A stretch of 64,000 bases of DNA from positions 4,494,001 to 4,558,000 of the forward strand of contig NZ_CP029426.2 in the NCBI RefSeq assembly GCF_002266435.3, in the 5' to 3' direction. The notes beneath the pieces were generated by a model. The model saw only the letters and a list, made by a program, of their open reading frames with translations. It was not told the DNA's origin and made no database searches. Both the position numbers and the translations under genes were made by a program. Positions 42,078 to 51,404 of the stretch are shown here, in pieces. Source of the DNA: Bradyrhizobium amphicarpaeae (GTDB lineage Bacteria > Pseudomonadota > Alphaproteobacteria > Rhizobiales > Xanthobacteraceae). Numbering within the stretch: the first letter of the stretch is position 1; each line of letters opens with the position of its first letter.

Positions 42078-43635
42078 TCAGCGCCTCGACCTCACTGCGA
42101 AACGCCTGCCGCGAGCCGCCTTGCGAATAGAACATGTGGCCGCCGGGATAGACGACAAACTTCACGCGCTGGGTCGCAAAGGCCGGCATCTGATCGAGCA
42201 CCCGCTTCGTGCCGAAATAGGGCGTGGCAAGGTCGAACAGGCCGTGCCCCACCAGCACGTTCAGCTTGGCGTCGGTGGCGAGGATCTGGCGCAGATCGGA
42301 CACCGATTGCGGCGGGTTGATGCCGCGGCCGAAATCCCAGTGACCTTCGACGGCGCCGTTCAAGACTTCATAGGAGCCGTCGGGCCGCCAGTTGAGCTTG
42401 CGCGTGAGCACGTCGACCGCGGCGCTGGTCAGCGGCGCCTGCAGCGCATCGCCCGAGGGGTCGCCGAACCGCGAGCTGCTCGAATCCGGATAGGGATCGA
42501 AGCCGCGCACGGAGGCGTCGTAGCGTCCCGTGACCTTGCCGTTCTTGCGGTCGAATTCGCGGCGGAATTCGCCGACGTCGAAACGGCCGGCGAGCCTGCG
42601 GCTCACCGCCTGGTCGATGCCGGTGAGCGCGGCGACCTTGTCGGCGAGACGATTGGTCGCCTACTTGTCCGCCTCGCCCTTGACGAGGTCGACCAGGAAT
42701 TCTCCGCGCGCGTAAGCCTCAACGTCGGCGAGATCGGCGCGCTTGACCGGTGCTTTGGCTTCGCGCGCCACCGCCACATAGCTCGGCAGCGTCGCGACAT
42801 ATTGCAGGAGGCTGGTGCCGGTGAACTCGCGGAAATCCAGGAGCGGCGAGACCAGGATCAGGCCCTTGACGCCGACGCCGTGCTGGATCTGCAACTGGCG
42901 CACCACCTTCGGCCCGCGAATCCCGCCATAGCTCTCGCCCGCGACGTATTTCGGCGAGGTCAGCCGGTCGTATTTTTCGAGCCAGCGGCGGATCACCAGC
43001 GCGATCGCGTTGGCGTCGCCGTCGACGGAGTAGAACGACTTGCGTGCGTCCTCGCCGCTCGCGATGAAGCGGCTGTAGCCGGTGCTGACGGGATCGATGA
43101 AGACGAGATCGGTGAAGTCGAGCCAGGTCTCGGCGTTCGGCTTCACCTCGGGCGAGGCCGACGGCGACAATCCTTCGCCGTCGAGCGGCAGCCGCCACGG
43201 ACCGGCAGCCCCGAACTGGAGCCACGCCGAGGACGCGCCGGGCCCGCCATTGAACAGGAACGTGACCGGGCGTGTGGCCCGGTCGGCGCCGTCGAGCTGG
43301 TAGGATGTGTAGGCGATGTCGGCCAGCGGCTCGCCCTTGCCGTCGAACACCCGGATAGAGCCGGCGGTCGCGGTGAAGTTGAGGCTGCGGCCGGGCAGAT
43401 CGAGCGTCTGCTTCGTGGTCGAGTCAGGCGGGAGACGGTGCGGCTCGGCCGCGGACGGCGAGGCCTGCGTCGCGCCCTGAGCGCTGCCTGCGCGCCCGCC
43501 CTTCTGTGCCGCCGGCGATGCCGCCTCGGGACGCGGCTGCGGCGGATCATCCGCGTGCGCAACGCTTACGAGCGCGAAAGCCGACACGGCCAGCACCAGC
43601 CCGGTTCGTCGCAGCGCCGACCAACGCATCACCAT
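42067..43635 (-). pseudogene. S10 serine carboxypeptidase-like protein broken by an in-frame TAG
   Basis: The frame 43635-42661 encodes a signal peptide (FALVSVAHADD), an oxyanion region (FNGGPGASSAW) and the nucleophile GESYGG near residue 235. It then stops at TAG (42661-42663). The same frame continues without other stops to 42067, including GHGLFDLATPYFG (Asp) and YPGGHMFY (His). The context DK-TAG-ATNRLADKV suggests GAG to TAG. The upstream product lacks Asp and His of the triad, so it is inactive unless amber is read through. Confidence 0.85.
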
Positions 43636-43727
43636 GACGGTTTCCCTCCCGGATTGTGCTCGGTTGCGCCTGCGAAAGCCGAAGTCTTAGCGAGCAATTG
43701 CGACGCTTTGGGGAACAGCGCCAATGC

Positions 43728-43991
43728 CTAGAAGCCGATACCGAGCATCAGCACGAATTCGCGACCGCACCAGCCGCCGCACGGAACTCCGGCGGGTATC
43801 GCGGCTAACCGGGTCGGCTGTGGAATGCCTGCGGTCGCCCTCCGCCCGGCCTGCAATGGGTGATGCCGCCCGAAGGAGGAACTTGCCACAGACCGCTCGC
43901 CTTCTTGATCGGCGGCGGCTGGCATTGCCGTCGACACCACAACTAAGGCGGATACAGCGGCAGCAAGCGCGAGCGAATGAAACTGCTTCAT
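43728..43991 (-). CDS. Small exported protein ending MLGIGF
   Basis: An 87-aa protein: signal peptide MKQFHSLALAAAVSALVVVS, then a short polar mature part with two Cys (VPCGGWCGRE) and C-terminus VLMLGIGF. AAGGAG lies 7 nt before ATG 43991. The gene is 59 bp downstream of the caspase-like gene, whose protein also ends MIGVGF. A C-terminal Phe after alternating Gly is reminiscent of outer-membrane sorting tails. Confidence 0.65.
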   Translation of the reverse strand: MKQFHSLALAAAVSALVVVSTAMPAAADQEGERSVASSSFGRHHPLQAGRRATAGIPQPTRLAAIPAGVPCGGWCGREFVLMLGIGF

Positions 43992-44050
43992 ATCATGCTC
44001 CTTCATCACATCGACGTCAGCGAGCCAACGCGGCCGGGGACCAAATCGTT

Positions 44051-46516
44051 TCAGAACCCGACACCGATCATGGTGCTGTGACCGCTACCGCCACCGCTGA
44101 CGATGCTCGGACGCGCAACGGCCTGCTGGCGGGCACGGGGCGCATCGTTTTCGGGCCTCGCACGCTTGACCGGTTCACGATCCGCCTCACGGCTCGCTGG
44201 CTTGCGGCGCGGCTTGTCTTCGTCGTCGCTCTTGCGCGACGCGGTCGCGGCCGGTGCCGGCTTCCCGTTGACGACACAGACGTCGTTACCCTTCAGGGTT
44301 TCGTCGCTCTTGCACTGGATCGGACACACGCGTGTGGCGTGCTTGGTGAGTTCGCCGACCAGGCTCTGCGTCACGCTGATCTTGTCGGCTTCGACCGGCT
44401 GACCGCCGATCGCGAAATAGCGGACGAATGCGGCCCTGGTCGGATCGCTCAGCTTGCCGTCGGGCTTGCCGGTCAGGCAGCCGAGCCGGACCAGTTCGGC
44501 CTGCGCCGAAGTGACGAGTTGCGGTGAATTCGGCTGGGTCGCCGCGCGCTTGACGGCCTCTGCGTTGAAGCGATCGATCGCAGCAACCACCACTGGTCCG
44601 AGCCTGTCGCAACTCACTGTCTTCGCAAAGGCCTTGAGATCATCGATGCCAGTGCCATCGCTCCCCTTGGAGATGATGATGTCCAGCCTGCCCTGCTGGT
44701 CCTTGCAGGCAGCTTCCCTGGCAGCGGCGAGTTCGGCCACCTTGCGCGCGTCCTCGGCGTCCCGCGCCTGCTTCTCCGCAGCTGCCTTCGCGGCTGTGGC
44801 CTCTGCGGCAGCGCGATCCCGGTCAGCCTGCTCGGCCTTTTGCCTGGCCTCTTGTGCCTTGCGTTCGATTTCGGCCGCCTTGGCCTGCCGCTCGGCCTCG
44901 ACCGCCGCCGCGCGCCGCTGCTCCTCGAGGCGCTTCTTCTCCGCCGAACTCGTTTCCTTCGCGGCAGCGATCTCGGCCTGCTTGCGCGCCTCTTCGGCCT
45001 CCCTGGCCTGCTTCTCAACAGCCGCCTTTGCAGCCGCGGCTACGGCGGCGGCTTTTTCGCGTTCAGCCTGCTCGGCCTTTTGCCTCGCCTCCTGCGCCTT
45101 GCGCTCGGCCTCGGCAGCCTTCGCAAGCCGCTCGGCTTCGGCCGCAGCGGCGCGCCGTTCGTCGTCCTGACGCTTTCTTTCGGCGGCAGCGGCTGCCGCA
45201 GCCGCCTTGGCCTTCTCGGCCGCTTCGGCCTCGCGAGCACGGCGCTCGTCATCCTCGCGTTTCCTCTGCGCGGCAAGCTCCGCCTTCTCCGCATCCGCCT
45301 TGCGCTTCGTCTCCTCGGCAGCCTGCCGGGCGGCTTCGCGTTCGACGCGCGCCCTGTCCTCCCGCTCCTGGATTGCCTGCTTCAAGACGTCGATGCGCTG
45401 CTGCGCGGTGATTGCGAGCGGCGCATCGGGGAAGCGCTTGATGAAACGCTGGAGCAAGGGGATGTCGACGCTCTCCTTGATCTTGTCCCACTCGATCTGT
45501 TCTTTCGTCGGCGGGGCATCGCGGCTCGGCGGGGGTGTCTGCGGATAAGCGGCGAGCTGCGGTTGAACACCCAGAGCGTCCATCTGCGCTCGTGCCAGCT
45601 CCGCGTAGAAGCCGGTCGGATGTGTGGCCAGAAACACTTCCCACGCTCGCTTGGTACCAATCTTCTGCACCAGGTCGTAGTCCGCCTTGACGTCGCTGAC
45701 CGGCACCTCCTGCGGCACAACTGGCGCCGGCACCAGTGAGATCGTGCCGCCGCCGAGAGCACCATAAACGTACGGCTCCTGGCGACTTCCCGTCGCCTTC
45801 AAGACCTCGTCCCTCACACGTCCGAAGGCGAGGCGGATGTCGAGACCCGGCACGGGAAGATTCTTGAGGATGGAAGTCGTGAATGGACTGTGCTCCCCGT
45901 CGCCATCATCCGCGGTCGAGCCGGCCTTCGCCGCGTATGCGATCAGGGTATCGGTCATGGTCGGCTCGACCTTGCCAAGACCACCGCTGACCGCGCGGGT
46001 CGCCAGGTTTCGCCGTTCCCGCCTCATCGTCGAGACGAAGGGATTGTCACGGCAAGCGTCGAGGATGACCAGACGGAGCCGCTTGGCGCCGTCAGCCGAT
46101 GAGACAAGCCGCTCCAGCGGAATCGCCTCGTCGTCCGCGTCGCGGTCGGAGGCCAATCGCGCGTCGACCGGAATGAGGTAGTTGGTGCCGCCGATCTCAA
46201 GGCCGTGGCCTGCGTAATAGACGACTGCGATGTCGGCCTGATCAGCGGTAACCTCGAACTTGCGGATGGCCCGCTTGAACTCGAGGTTGCCGACATTGAT
46301 CAGGGTTTCCACCGTGTCGAAACCGGCATCGCGGAACATCTTTGCGACCGAGTTCGCATCGCGGCCGGGATTGGGCAGTTGCGGCACCGATTGGTAGGTC
46401 GAGTTGCCAACGACCAAAGCCACACGCCGCTCGGCCAAAGCGCAGTCGGGCGCAAGGACCAGCGCTAGAAAGGTCCCGACGATCGTTGCCACCGCTGCGC
46501 TCAGCCGCCGGATCAT
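44051..46516 (-). CDS. Secreted caspase-family (peptidase C14) protein with a long coiled coil
   Basis: An 821-aa exported protein. Signal peptide to about residue 28; the caspase-like domain runs about 30-265 with catalytic H104 (YYAGHGLE) and C155 (LDACRDNP), both present. A linker is followed by about 230 residues of Ala/Lys/Glu/Arg heptad-like coiled coil (about 390-620), then a Cys-containing C-domain and a basic tail ending STMIGVGF. Such orthocaspases cut after Arg or Lys. It diverges from the two-barrel porin across a promoter with two CRP-like boxes. Confidence 0.92.
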   Translation of the reverse strand: MIRRLSAAVATIVGTFLALVLAPDCALAERRVALVVGNSTYQSVPQLPNPGRDANSVAKMFRDAGFDTVETLINVGNLEFKRAIRKFEVTADQADIAVVYYAGHGLEIGGTNYLIPVDARLASDRDADDEAIPLERLVSSADGAKRLRLVILDACRDNPFVSTMRRERRNLATRAVSGGLGKVEPTMTDTLIAYAAKAGSTADDGDGEHSPFTTSILKNLPVPGLDIRLAFGRVRDEVLKATGSRQEPYVYGALGGGTISLVPAPVVPQEVPVSDVKADYDLVQKIGTKRAWEVFLATHPTGFYAELARAQMDALGVQPQLAAYPQTPPPSRDAPPTKEQIEWDKIKESVDIPLLQRFIKRFPDAPLAITAQQRIDVLKQAIQEREDRARVEREAARQAAEETKRKADAEKAELAAQRKREDDERRAREAEAAEKAKAAAAAAAAERKRQDDERRAAAAEAERLAKAAEAERKAQEARQKAEQAEREKAAAVAAAAKAAVEKQAREAEEARKQAEIAAAKETSSAEKKRLEEQRRAAAVEAERQAKAAEIERKAQEARQKAEQADRDRAAAEATAAKAAAEKQARDAEDARKVAELAAAREAACKDQQGRLDIIISKGSDGTGIDDLKAFAKTVSCDRLGPVVVAAIDRFNAEAVKRAATQPNSPQLVTSAQAELVRLGCLTGKPDGKLSDPTRAAFVRYFAIGGQPVEADKISVTQSLVGELTKHATRVCPIQCKSDETLKGNDVCVVNGKPAPAATASRKSDDEDKPRRKPASREADREPVKRARPENDAPRARQQAVARPSIVSGGGSGHSTMIGVGF

Positions 46517-46644
46517 AAAAAATTCCGATGGGGCCAGCAGCCAGCCAGCCCGAAATTTCCTAAATCTCTTCAGATTCTATAGTCGCCTTCGAACTCTAGC
46601 AATGCGTCGAAACGGCAGCACACGAAGGTAGTCCGATTTCTTGC

Positions 46645-46658
46645 GTGATCCGGATCAC
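46645..46658. promoter_or_regulatory. CRP/FNR-type box 1 in the divergent promoter
   Basis: GTGATCCGGATCAC is a perfect 14-bp palindrome of the GTGA-N6-TCAC type. It lies 128 bp before the caspase start. The whole 388-bp gap 46517-46904 contains two such boxes and no gene. Confidence 0.6.
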
Positions 46659-46717
46659 AAAGAAGTCCACCTGCTCCATCGCAGGCGACACTGGCATGAC
46701 GTACGGACTGTCACGAA

Positions 46718-46731
46718 GTGATTTGGGTCAC
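46718..46731. promoter_or_regulatory. CRP/FNR-type box 2 in the divergent promoter
   Basis: GTGATTTGGGTCAC keeps both GTGA/TCAC arms. Centre-to-centre distance to box 1 is 73 bp, about seven helical turns, which places both on one face. It lies 173 bp before the porin start. Confidence 0.55.
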
Positions 46732-46904
46732 ACAACTTGGCAGTCCGAAACTGCGGCTCTGTTTCAAAATGTTGCTGGCTGGATACACCGCGAGAAATTC
46801 ACAGCCTCGCCCAGCCATAATCGAAAGGGCACCGTTTCGCGCTCCATTCCCCTCCATTACGCTGAGGCCAATTATTTTCGATTCCATTTTTTTGGGGAAC
46901 TGCG

Positions 46905-48863
46905 ATGAGCGTTTTCGCTAAGTGGATTGGCGTCGCCGGACTCGCAATGGCTGCCACCACGTTCTCGGGTTCGTCATCCGCACTGGCGCAAAACTGCGGC
47001 GCGACGACTCAAACGGGTGTCACGATCAATAATATCGGTACGCTGGCCATCCCGACGAGCTCTGCAAGCGCCTCTATCTCGGCAGCTATCGGCAACGTCA
47101 ACACTGCGTTCCTGACGCAGCAGGGCAGCGCCTTCGTTTCCGCTCCAGCCAACCCGGCTCCCGATCAGCCCGGCGGTGGCGTGTGGGCCCGAGCCGTCGG
47201 CGGTGAGGTCAACATCAGCTCGAGGTCCAGCTCCGTGGGTACCTCGACGCAAGGCGGCGCAGTGTTCAACACCGCCTCGACCAACTGCTCCAATTCGCAG
47301 AAAGAGAGCTTTGCCGGTGTTCAAGTCGGCACAGATATCGCGCGGCTGAACTGGAGCGGCTGGAACGTGCACCTCGGCACGACGGCCGGATATCTTGGAG
47401 CCAAGACGACCGACAACGCCGGCTTCGACAACAGCTTCGAGGTACCCTTTTTCGGCGCCTACGTCGTCGCCACAAGGGGTCGCTTCTTCGCCGACCTGAT
47501 GGTTCGTCAAGAGTACTACAACATCAAGGTGAACAACGCCGGCTTCGCGTTTGGCAATCAGCCGGTCAATGCGCATGGCTACTCGATCTCGGCGTCGACC
47601 GGCTATAACCTCGACCTGGGCGACAATTGGTTCATCGAGCCGTCGGCCGGTTTCATCTACTCCAGGACGTCCGTCGACAACTTCACGGCGCCCGGCGTCT
47701 CTGGTCCGAACTTCACCGGCATCGCCGGCATCATTCAGACCAACGACGTTGAAAGCGAAATGGGTCGCCTCAGTCTGCGCGGCGGTAAGACGATCGTGAC
47801 CCCGAACGTTATCTGGCAGCCGTTCGCATCTGCCAGCGTCTTCCACGAATTCGCCGGCAACGTCACCTCGAACTACACATCGCTGAACGGTGTGTTCCCC
47901 GTCGCTGGCGCTCCTTTCACGTACAATCAGGCCACAACCACTTCGCGCGTCGGCACCTACGGTCAGTACTCACTCGGAATTGCCGGCCAAGTCGTCAACA
48001 CCGGCTGGCTCGGCTTCGTCCGCGTTGATTATCGCAACGGCTCCAATATCGATGGCTGGACCGGCAATGCCGGCATTCGCTATCAGTTCACGCCGGAGAC
48101 GATTGCCGCTACGATCATGCCGACCAAGGCCATCAGAATGGTCAAGGCGCGGCCTGTTTCGATCACCGAGACCAATTGGACCGGCTTCTATGTCGGCGGC
48201 TTCTTCGGCGGCTCCGCGGGGCGGACCGACGTCAGGTTTGGCGACCCTGTAACCGACAGCACCCGTCCGTGGGCGAGCGGCATCTTCGGTGGCGGTCAGC
48301 TTGGCTATAACTATCAGTTCAGCAAAAACTGGGTCTTCGGAGTTGAGGGCGACATCGGCGCAGCCAACATCCGCGGCTCCCGGACTGTCGGCCCCAACGC
48401 GCTCGGCGCTGGCATGACTTCGGCTTACTTCGTTGCCGAGGACAAGACGAACTGGGTGGCCAGCGCGACCGCTCGCCTTGGCTATGCTTGGGGACGTACG
48501 CTCTGGTACGTCAAGGGCGGCGCCGCCTTCGAAGACGGCCGGACGACCGCGACCTGCTACAATCCCCAAGGGGTGGCAGTCGGAAGCGTCTGTAATAACG
48601 GCGCGGGTGCCTTCGTCGCGAGTGGCGCCGGCTTCGCCGTCTCCAACACGCGCGTTGGCTGGACGATCGGGTACGGCACCGAATTCGATCTGGGCAAGAA
48701 CTGGTCGGCAAAGGCGGAATACGACTACCTGTCGTTCGGGCGCGATCGCGCGCTCGCATCCGACGGCACGACGATCATGTCGGTCAAGTCGGACAGCATC
48801 AGTCAGGTCAAGGTCGGCCTCAACTATCGCTTCGCTCCGCAGGCTGTGATCGCCAAGTACTGA
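46905..48863 (+). CDS. Outer-membrane protein with two fused beta-barrels
   Basis: A 652-aa exported protein: signal peptide ending SALAQ. Residues about 90-400 form an autotransporter-type barrel (VWARAVGGEVN, YSISASTGYNLDLGDNWFIE, ending AGIRYQF). Residues about 415-652 are an Omp25/31-type barrel (NWTGFYVGGFFGGSAGR, LGYNYQFSKNWVFGVEGDIG, ending VKVGLNYRF). Each half has its own closing aromatic strand. It may sit as a double barrel; why both are kept is unknown. A terminator follows. Confidence 0.88.
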   Translation: MSVFAKWIGVAGLAMAATTFSGSSSALAQNCGATTQTGVTINNIGTLAIPTSSASASISAAIGNVNTAFLTQQGSAFVSAPANPAPDQPGGGVWARAVGGEVNISSRSSSVGTSTQGGAVFNTASTNCSNSQKESFAGVQVGTDIARLNWSGWNVHLGTTAGYLGAKTTDNAGFDNSFEVPFFGAYVVATRGRFFADLMVRQEYYNIKVNNAGFAFGNQPVNAHGYSISASTGYNLDLGDNWFIEPSAGFIYSRTSVDNFTAPGVSGPNFTGIAGIIQTNDVESEMGRLSLRGGKTIVTPNVIWQPFASASVFHEFAGNVTSNYTSLNGVFPVAGAPFTYNQATTTSRVGTYGQYSLGIAGQVVNTGWLGFVRVDYRNGSNIDGWTGNAGIRYQFTPETIAATIMPTKAIRMVKARPVSITETNWTGFYVGGFFGGSAGRTDVRFGDPVTDSTRPWASGIFGGGQLGYNYQFSKNWVFGVEGDIGAANIRGSRTVGPNALGAGMTSAYFVAEDKTNWVASATARLGYAWGRTLWYVKGGAAFEDGRTTATCYNPQGVAVGSVCNNGAGAFVASGAGFAVSNTRVGWTIGYGTEFDLGKNWSAKAEYDYLSFGRDRALASDGTTIMSVKSDSISQVKVGLNYRFAPQAVIAKY

Positions 48864-48892
48864 CCGCGATATCACGGCGATCTGACGTATTC

Positions 48893-48930
48893 AGGAGGGC
48901 GGCTGTTCCTACAGCCGCCTCCTCTCTTTT
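48893..48930 (+). terminator. Rho-independent terminator of the two-barrel gene
   Basis: AGGAGG-G-CGGCTGT (48893-48906) pairs with ACAGCCGCCTCCT (48911-48923) with one bulged G and loop TCCT, followed by CTCTTTT. Confidence 0.85.
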
Positions 48931-49017
48931 GGCGACGTCATCCTCGACAATGCAGGCCTACCTCGTATAGACGAGCCCGGCGGACCTTTCTCCAGCCAGC
49001 GGCCCTGCCCGGAAGCC

Positions 49018-49797
49018 ATGACCAAGCCAGCGCGATACGACCGGATCGCCTTCGTCGCCAGCCCGAGCAGCGAGGCCCAAGCGGCCTTCGGCCAGCTCAC
49101 CAGCGAGTATGGCAACTGCGACCTAGAGGAGGCCGACATCGTGGTCGCGCTGGGCGGCGACGGGCTGATGCTCCAGACGCTGCACCAGAACATGCACACG
49201 GGAAAGCCGATCTACGGCATGCATCGCGGCACCGTCGGCTTCCTGATGAACGAATACTCGCCGCACGATCTGCGCGCGCGGCTCGAGACTGCGCATGAAT
49301 CCGAGATCAATCCGCTCCTGATGCGAGCGACCGACGTCAACGACCGTGTCCACCTGCACCACGCCATCAACGAGGTCTACCTGTTCCGGCAGACCTCGCA
49401 GGCGGCGCACCTGCGGATCCTGATCGACGAGCGCGAGCGCATGCCCGAGCTGATCGCCGACGGCATCATCGTGGCGACGCCGGCCGGCTCGACGGCCTAC
49501 AATCTGTCGGCGCAGGGACCGATCCTGCCGATCAATGCGGCCCTTCTGGCGCTGACCCCGATCAGCGCCTTCCGGCCGCGGCGCTGGCGCGGCGCCCTGC
49601 TGCCTAACACCGCCTATGTCGTGATCGAGGTGCTGGAGGACGACAAGCGCCCGGTCGCGGCCGTCGCCGACCATGAGGAGGTACGCAGGGTCCGGCGTGT
49701 CGAGATCCTCTCCGACAAGAGCATCTCGATGCGCATGCTGTTCGATCCCGGCCATAGCCTGGAAGAGCGGATCCTGCGCGAGCAGTTCGGCTATTGA
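49018..49797 (+). CDS. nadK: NAD kinase
   Basis: A 259-aa ATP-NAD kinase that makes [18 protein letters not shown] near residue 46 is the GGDG motif; GTVGFLMNE and [19 protein letters not shown] are the NE/D and conserved Gly-rich segments. The short N-terminus is typical of alphaproteobacterial enzymes. Chromosomal housekeeping gene; stands alone upstream of the response regulator. Confidence 0.95.
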   Translation: MTKPARYDRIAFVASPSSEAQAAFGQLTSEYGNCDLEEADIVVALGGDGLMLQTLHQNMHTGKPIYGMHRGTVGFLMNEYSPHDLRARLETAHESEINPLLMRATDVNDRVHLHHAINEVYLFRQTSQAAHLRILIDERERMPELIADGIIVATPAGSTAYNLSAQGPILPINAALLALTPISAFRPRRWRGALLPNTAYVVIEVLEDDKRPVAAVADHEEVRRVRRVEILSDKSISMRMLFDPGHSLEERILREQFGY

Positions 49798-49881
49798 GCC
49801 CCTCGCCAGGCGGGCGGCAACCCTTCCTTAACCCCCGCCGCGATATGGTTAACGAAAGTTGACCGCTTAAGCCCGGGCGCC

Positions 49882-50427
49882 ATGTTCCGCATCGATTTCA
49901 ACAAGCTGCGCTTCCTCATCTGCGACGACAATCCGCATATGCGCCGCATCCTGCGCACGCTGCTGCATTCGTTCGGCGCGCGCGAAGTTTACGAGGCCGA
50001 AGACGGTGCCACCGCGCTGGAAATGTACAGCCATTACGTGCCCGACATCGTCATCGCCGACTGGGCCATGCCGATCTTCGACGGGCTCGAGCTGGCGCAG
50101 ATGATCCGGCAGCCGGAATCCAAGGGCAATCCTTACGCGCCGATCATCATGCTGACCGGCCATTCCGAGAAGCGACGCGTCACCGTGGCGCGCGATGCCG
50201 GCGTCACCGAATTCCTGGCCAAGCCGATCTCGGCCAAAGGGCTCTATCAGCGCATCCTCAACGTGGTCGCCAATCCCCGCCCCTTCATCAAGACCAAGAC
50301 CTATTTTGGTCCGGACCGGCGCCGCAACACCAATTCCGCCTATATGGGCCCCGAGCGCCGCGTCGGCGAAAAGCACGAGGTGCTCCAGCAGCCCTCGCTG
50401 CTCGACAAGGCCCGCTCCACCATCTAG
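49882..50427 (+). CDS. CheY-like response regulator with C-terminal extension
   Basis: A 181-aa single receiver domain: acidic pair D15-D16 (LICDDNPHM), phospho-acceptor D60 (IVIADWAMP), T in MLTGHSEK and K in FLAKPIS. About 50 polar residues follow (FGPDRRRNTNSAYMGPERRV) that are not a DNA-binding domain. It is followed 28 bp later by a single-domain Hpt protein, so both probably form a phosphorelay fed by kinases elsewhere. Confidence 0.9.
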   Translation: MFRIDFNKLRFLICDDNPHMRRILRTLLHSFGAREVYEAEDGATALEMYSHYVPDIVIADWAMPIFDGLELAQMIRQPESKGNPYAPIIMLTGHSEKRRVTVARDAGVTEFLAKPISAKGLYQRILNVVANPRPFIKTKTYFGPDRRRNTNSAYMGPERRVGEKHEVLQQPSLLDKARSTI

Positions 50428-50455
50428 CGCAACGTCTTCAGGCGAGGCAGGCATC

Positions 50456-51034
50456 ATGGCGAAGAACAGCGCAAAGGACATCGAGGTCACGGCCTTCGCC
50501 ACGCATCAGATCATCACGCAGCCGAACCCGCTGCGGAAGGTTCTGCGCCGGGTCGACGAAAAGGACACGGACGATCCCGTCGCCCGCGCCGAACAGGCGC
50601 TCGCGAGCCTGTCCGGCGAGTTCAAGGCGTGGATGACGACGGAGGTCAACCGCCTGTCGGCCGCCTATGTCGCCATCCGCAACGACGGCTTCACCAGGGA
50701 GCGGCGCGACGAGCTGTTCCACGCCGCCCATGACATCAAGGGCGACGCCGTGACATTCGGCTATCCGGCCGCGGCGGGAATTGCCGAGAGCCTGTGCCGC
50801 GTCATCGAGCACGCGCCTGATCTTGAAAAGGTCCCGGCCGAACTGTTCACGCACCACATCAACGCCATCCTCGCCATTCTGCACGAGAATACCAGGCTCG
50901 ACAGCATCAGCGTCTCCGCCGAGCTCAGCCGCCGTCTGCGCAAGGTCGCCGACGACTATCTCACCCAGGTGAACCGCGACCGCCCGGAGCATCTCGAGGT
51001 GATCCTGGCGCCAAGCATCGCACCGGCGGAGTAG
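50456..51034 (+). CDS. Histidine phosphotransfer (Hpt)-domain protein
   Basis: A 192-aa protein with the Hpt helix FHAAHDIKGDAVTFGYPAA; H92 is the likely phospho-acceptor (HDxKG). The N-terminal 50 residues are polar, the C-terminal helices amphipathic. ATG at 50456 is preceded by GAGG at moderate distance. It lies 28 bp after the response regulator gene and presumably exchanges phosphate with it. Confidence 0.87.
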   Translation: MAKNSAKDIEVTAFATHQIITQPNPLRKVLRRVDEKDTDDPVARAEQALASLSGEFKAWMTTEVNRLSAAYVAIRNDGFTRERRDELFHAAHDIKGDAVTFGYPAAAGIAESLCRVIEHAPDLEKVPAELFTHHINAILAILHENTRLDSISVSAELSRRLRKVADDYLTQVNRDRPEHLEVILAPSIAPAE

Positions 51035-51107
51035 TCCGCCGCTCTCTCCTCGTCATTGCGGGGACGGTGTCGAAAGGCCCGTGTCTATCATTACGATCAG
51101 TCTCGTA

Positions 51108-51194
51108 GGGTGGGCAAAGCGAAGCGTGCCCACGATTCAACATCAACTGCGCGGAGATATGGTAGGCACGGCGCAAGAGCGCCTTTGCCCACCC
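51108..51194. repeat. Palindromic intergenic repeat (GGGTGGGCAAAG type)
   Basis: GGGTGGGCAAAG (51108-51119) and CTTTGCCCACCC (51183-51194) are perfect 12-bp inverted arms about 63 bp apart, with inner GCGAAGCGTGCCCAC matches. This is a recurring Bradyrhizobium intergenic element type. It lies directly before the IS110 element. Confidence 0.75.
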
Positions 51195-51198
51195 TTGT

Positions 51199-51404
51199 AT
51201 TAGCGCATCGGTATAGGATTGGCCCGTTCCGTGAGGAATGACCCAGCCCGGGTGGCCACCCGAGCTGGGTCGCCGATCGATCGGATCGATGCCCACCGAA
51301 GCCTTTAGGGCTGCGTTTCGTAGCGAGATCGCGGTCGGCACTTCATCGGGACCCGCATGGTTGAACGAACTTCAGGTTCGCATAACAAGGGAGGGTCGAG
51401 GAAG
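51199..51404 (+). ncRNA. Candidate IS110 bridge-RNA region
   Basis: About 200 nt of non-coding sequence precede the transposase, the position where IS110 elements encode the bridge RNA that pairs donor and target. It includes a long hairpin at 51240-51271: GACCCAGC and GCTGGGTC flank an inner GGGTGGCCACCC. The exact RNA ends and loops were not derived; the call rests on position and structure. Confidence 0.35.

Noticed and set aside
42121-43731. 536-codon plus-strand frame opposite the S10 peptidase
   Set aside because: Shadow of the peptidase; composition typical of antisense GC-rich frames.
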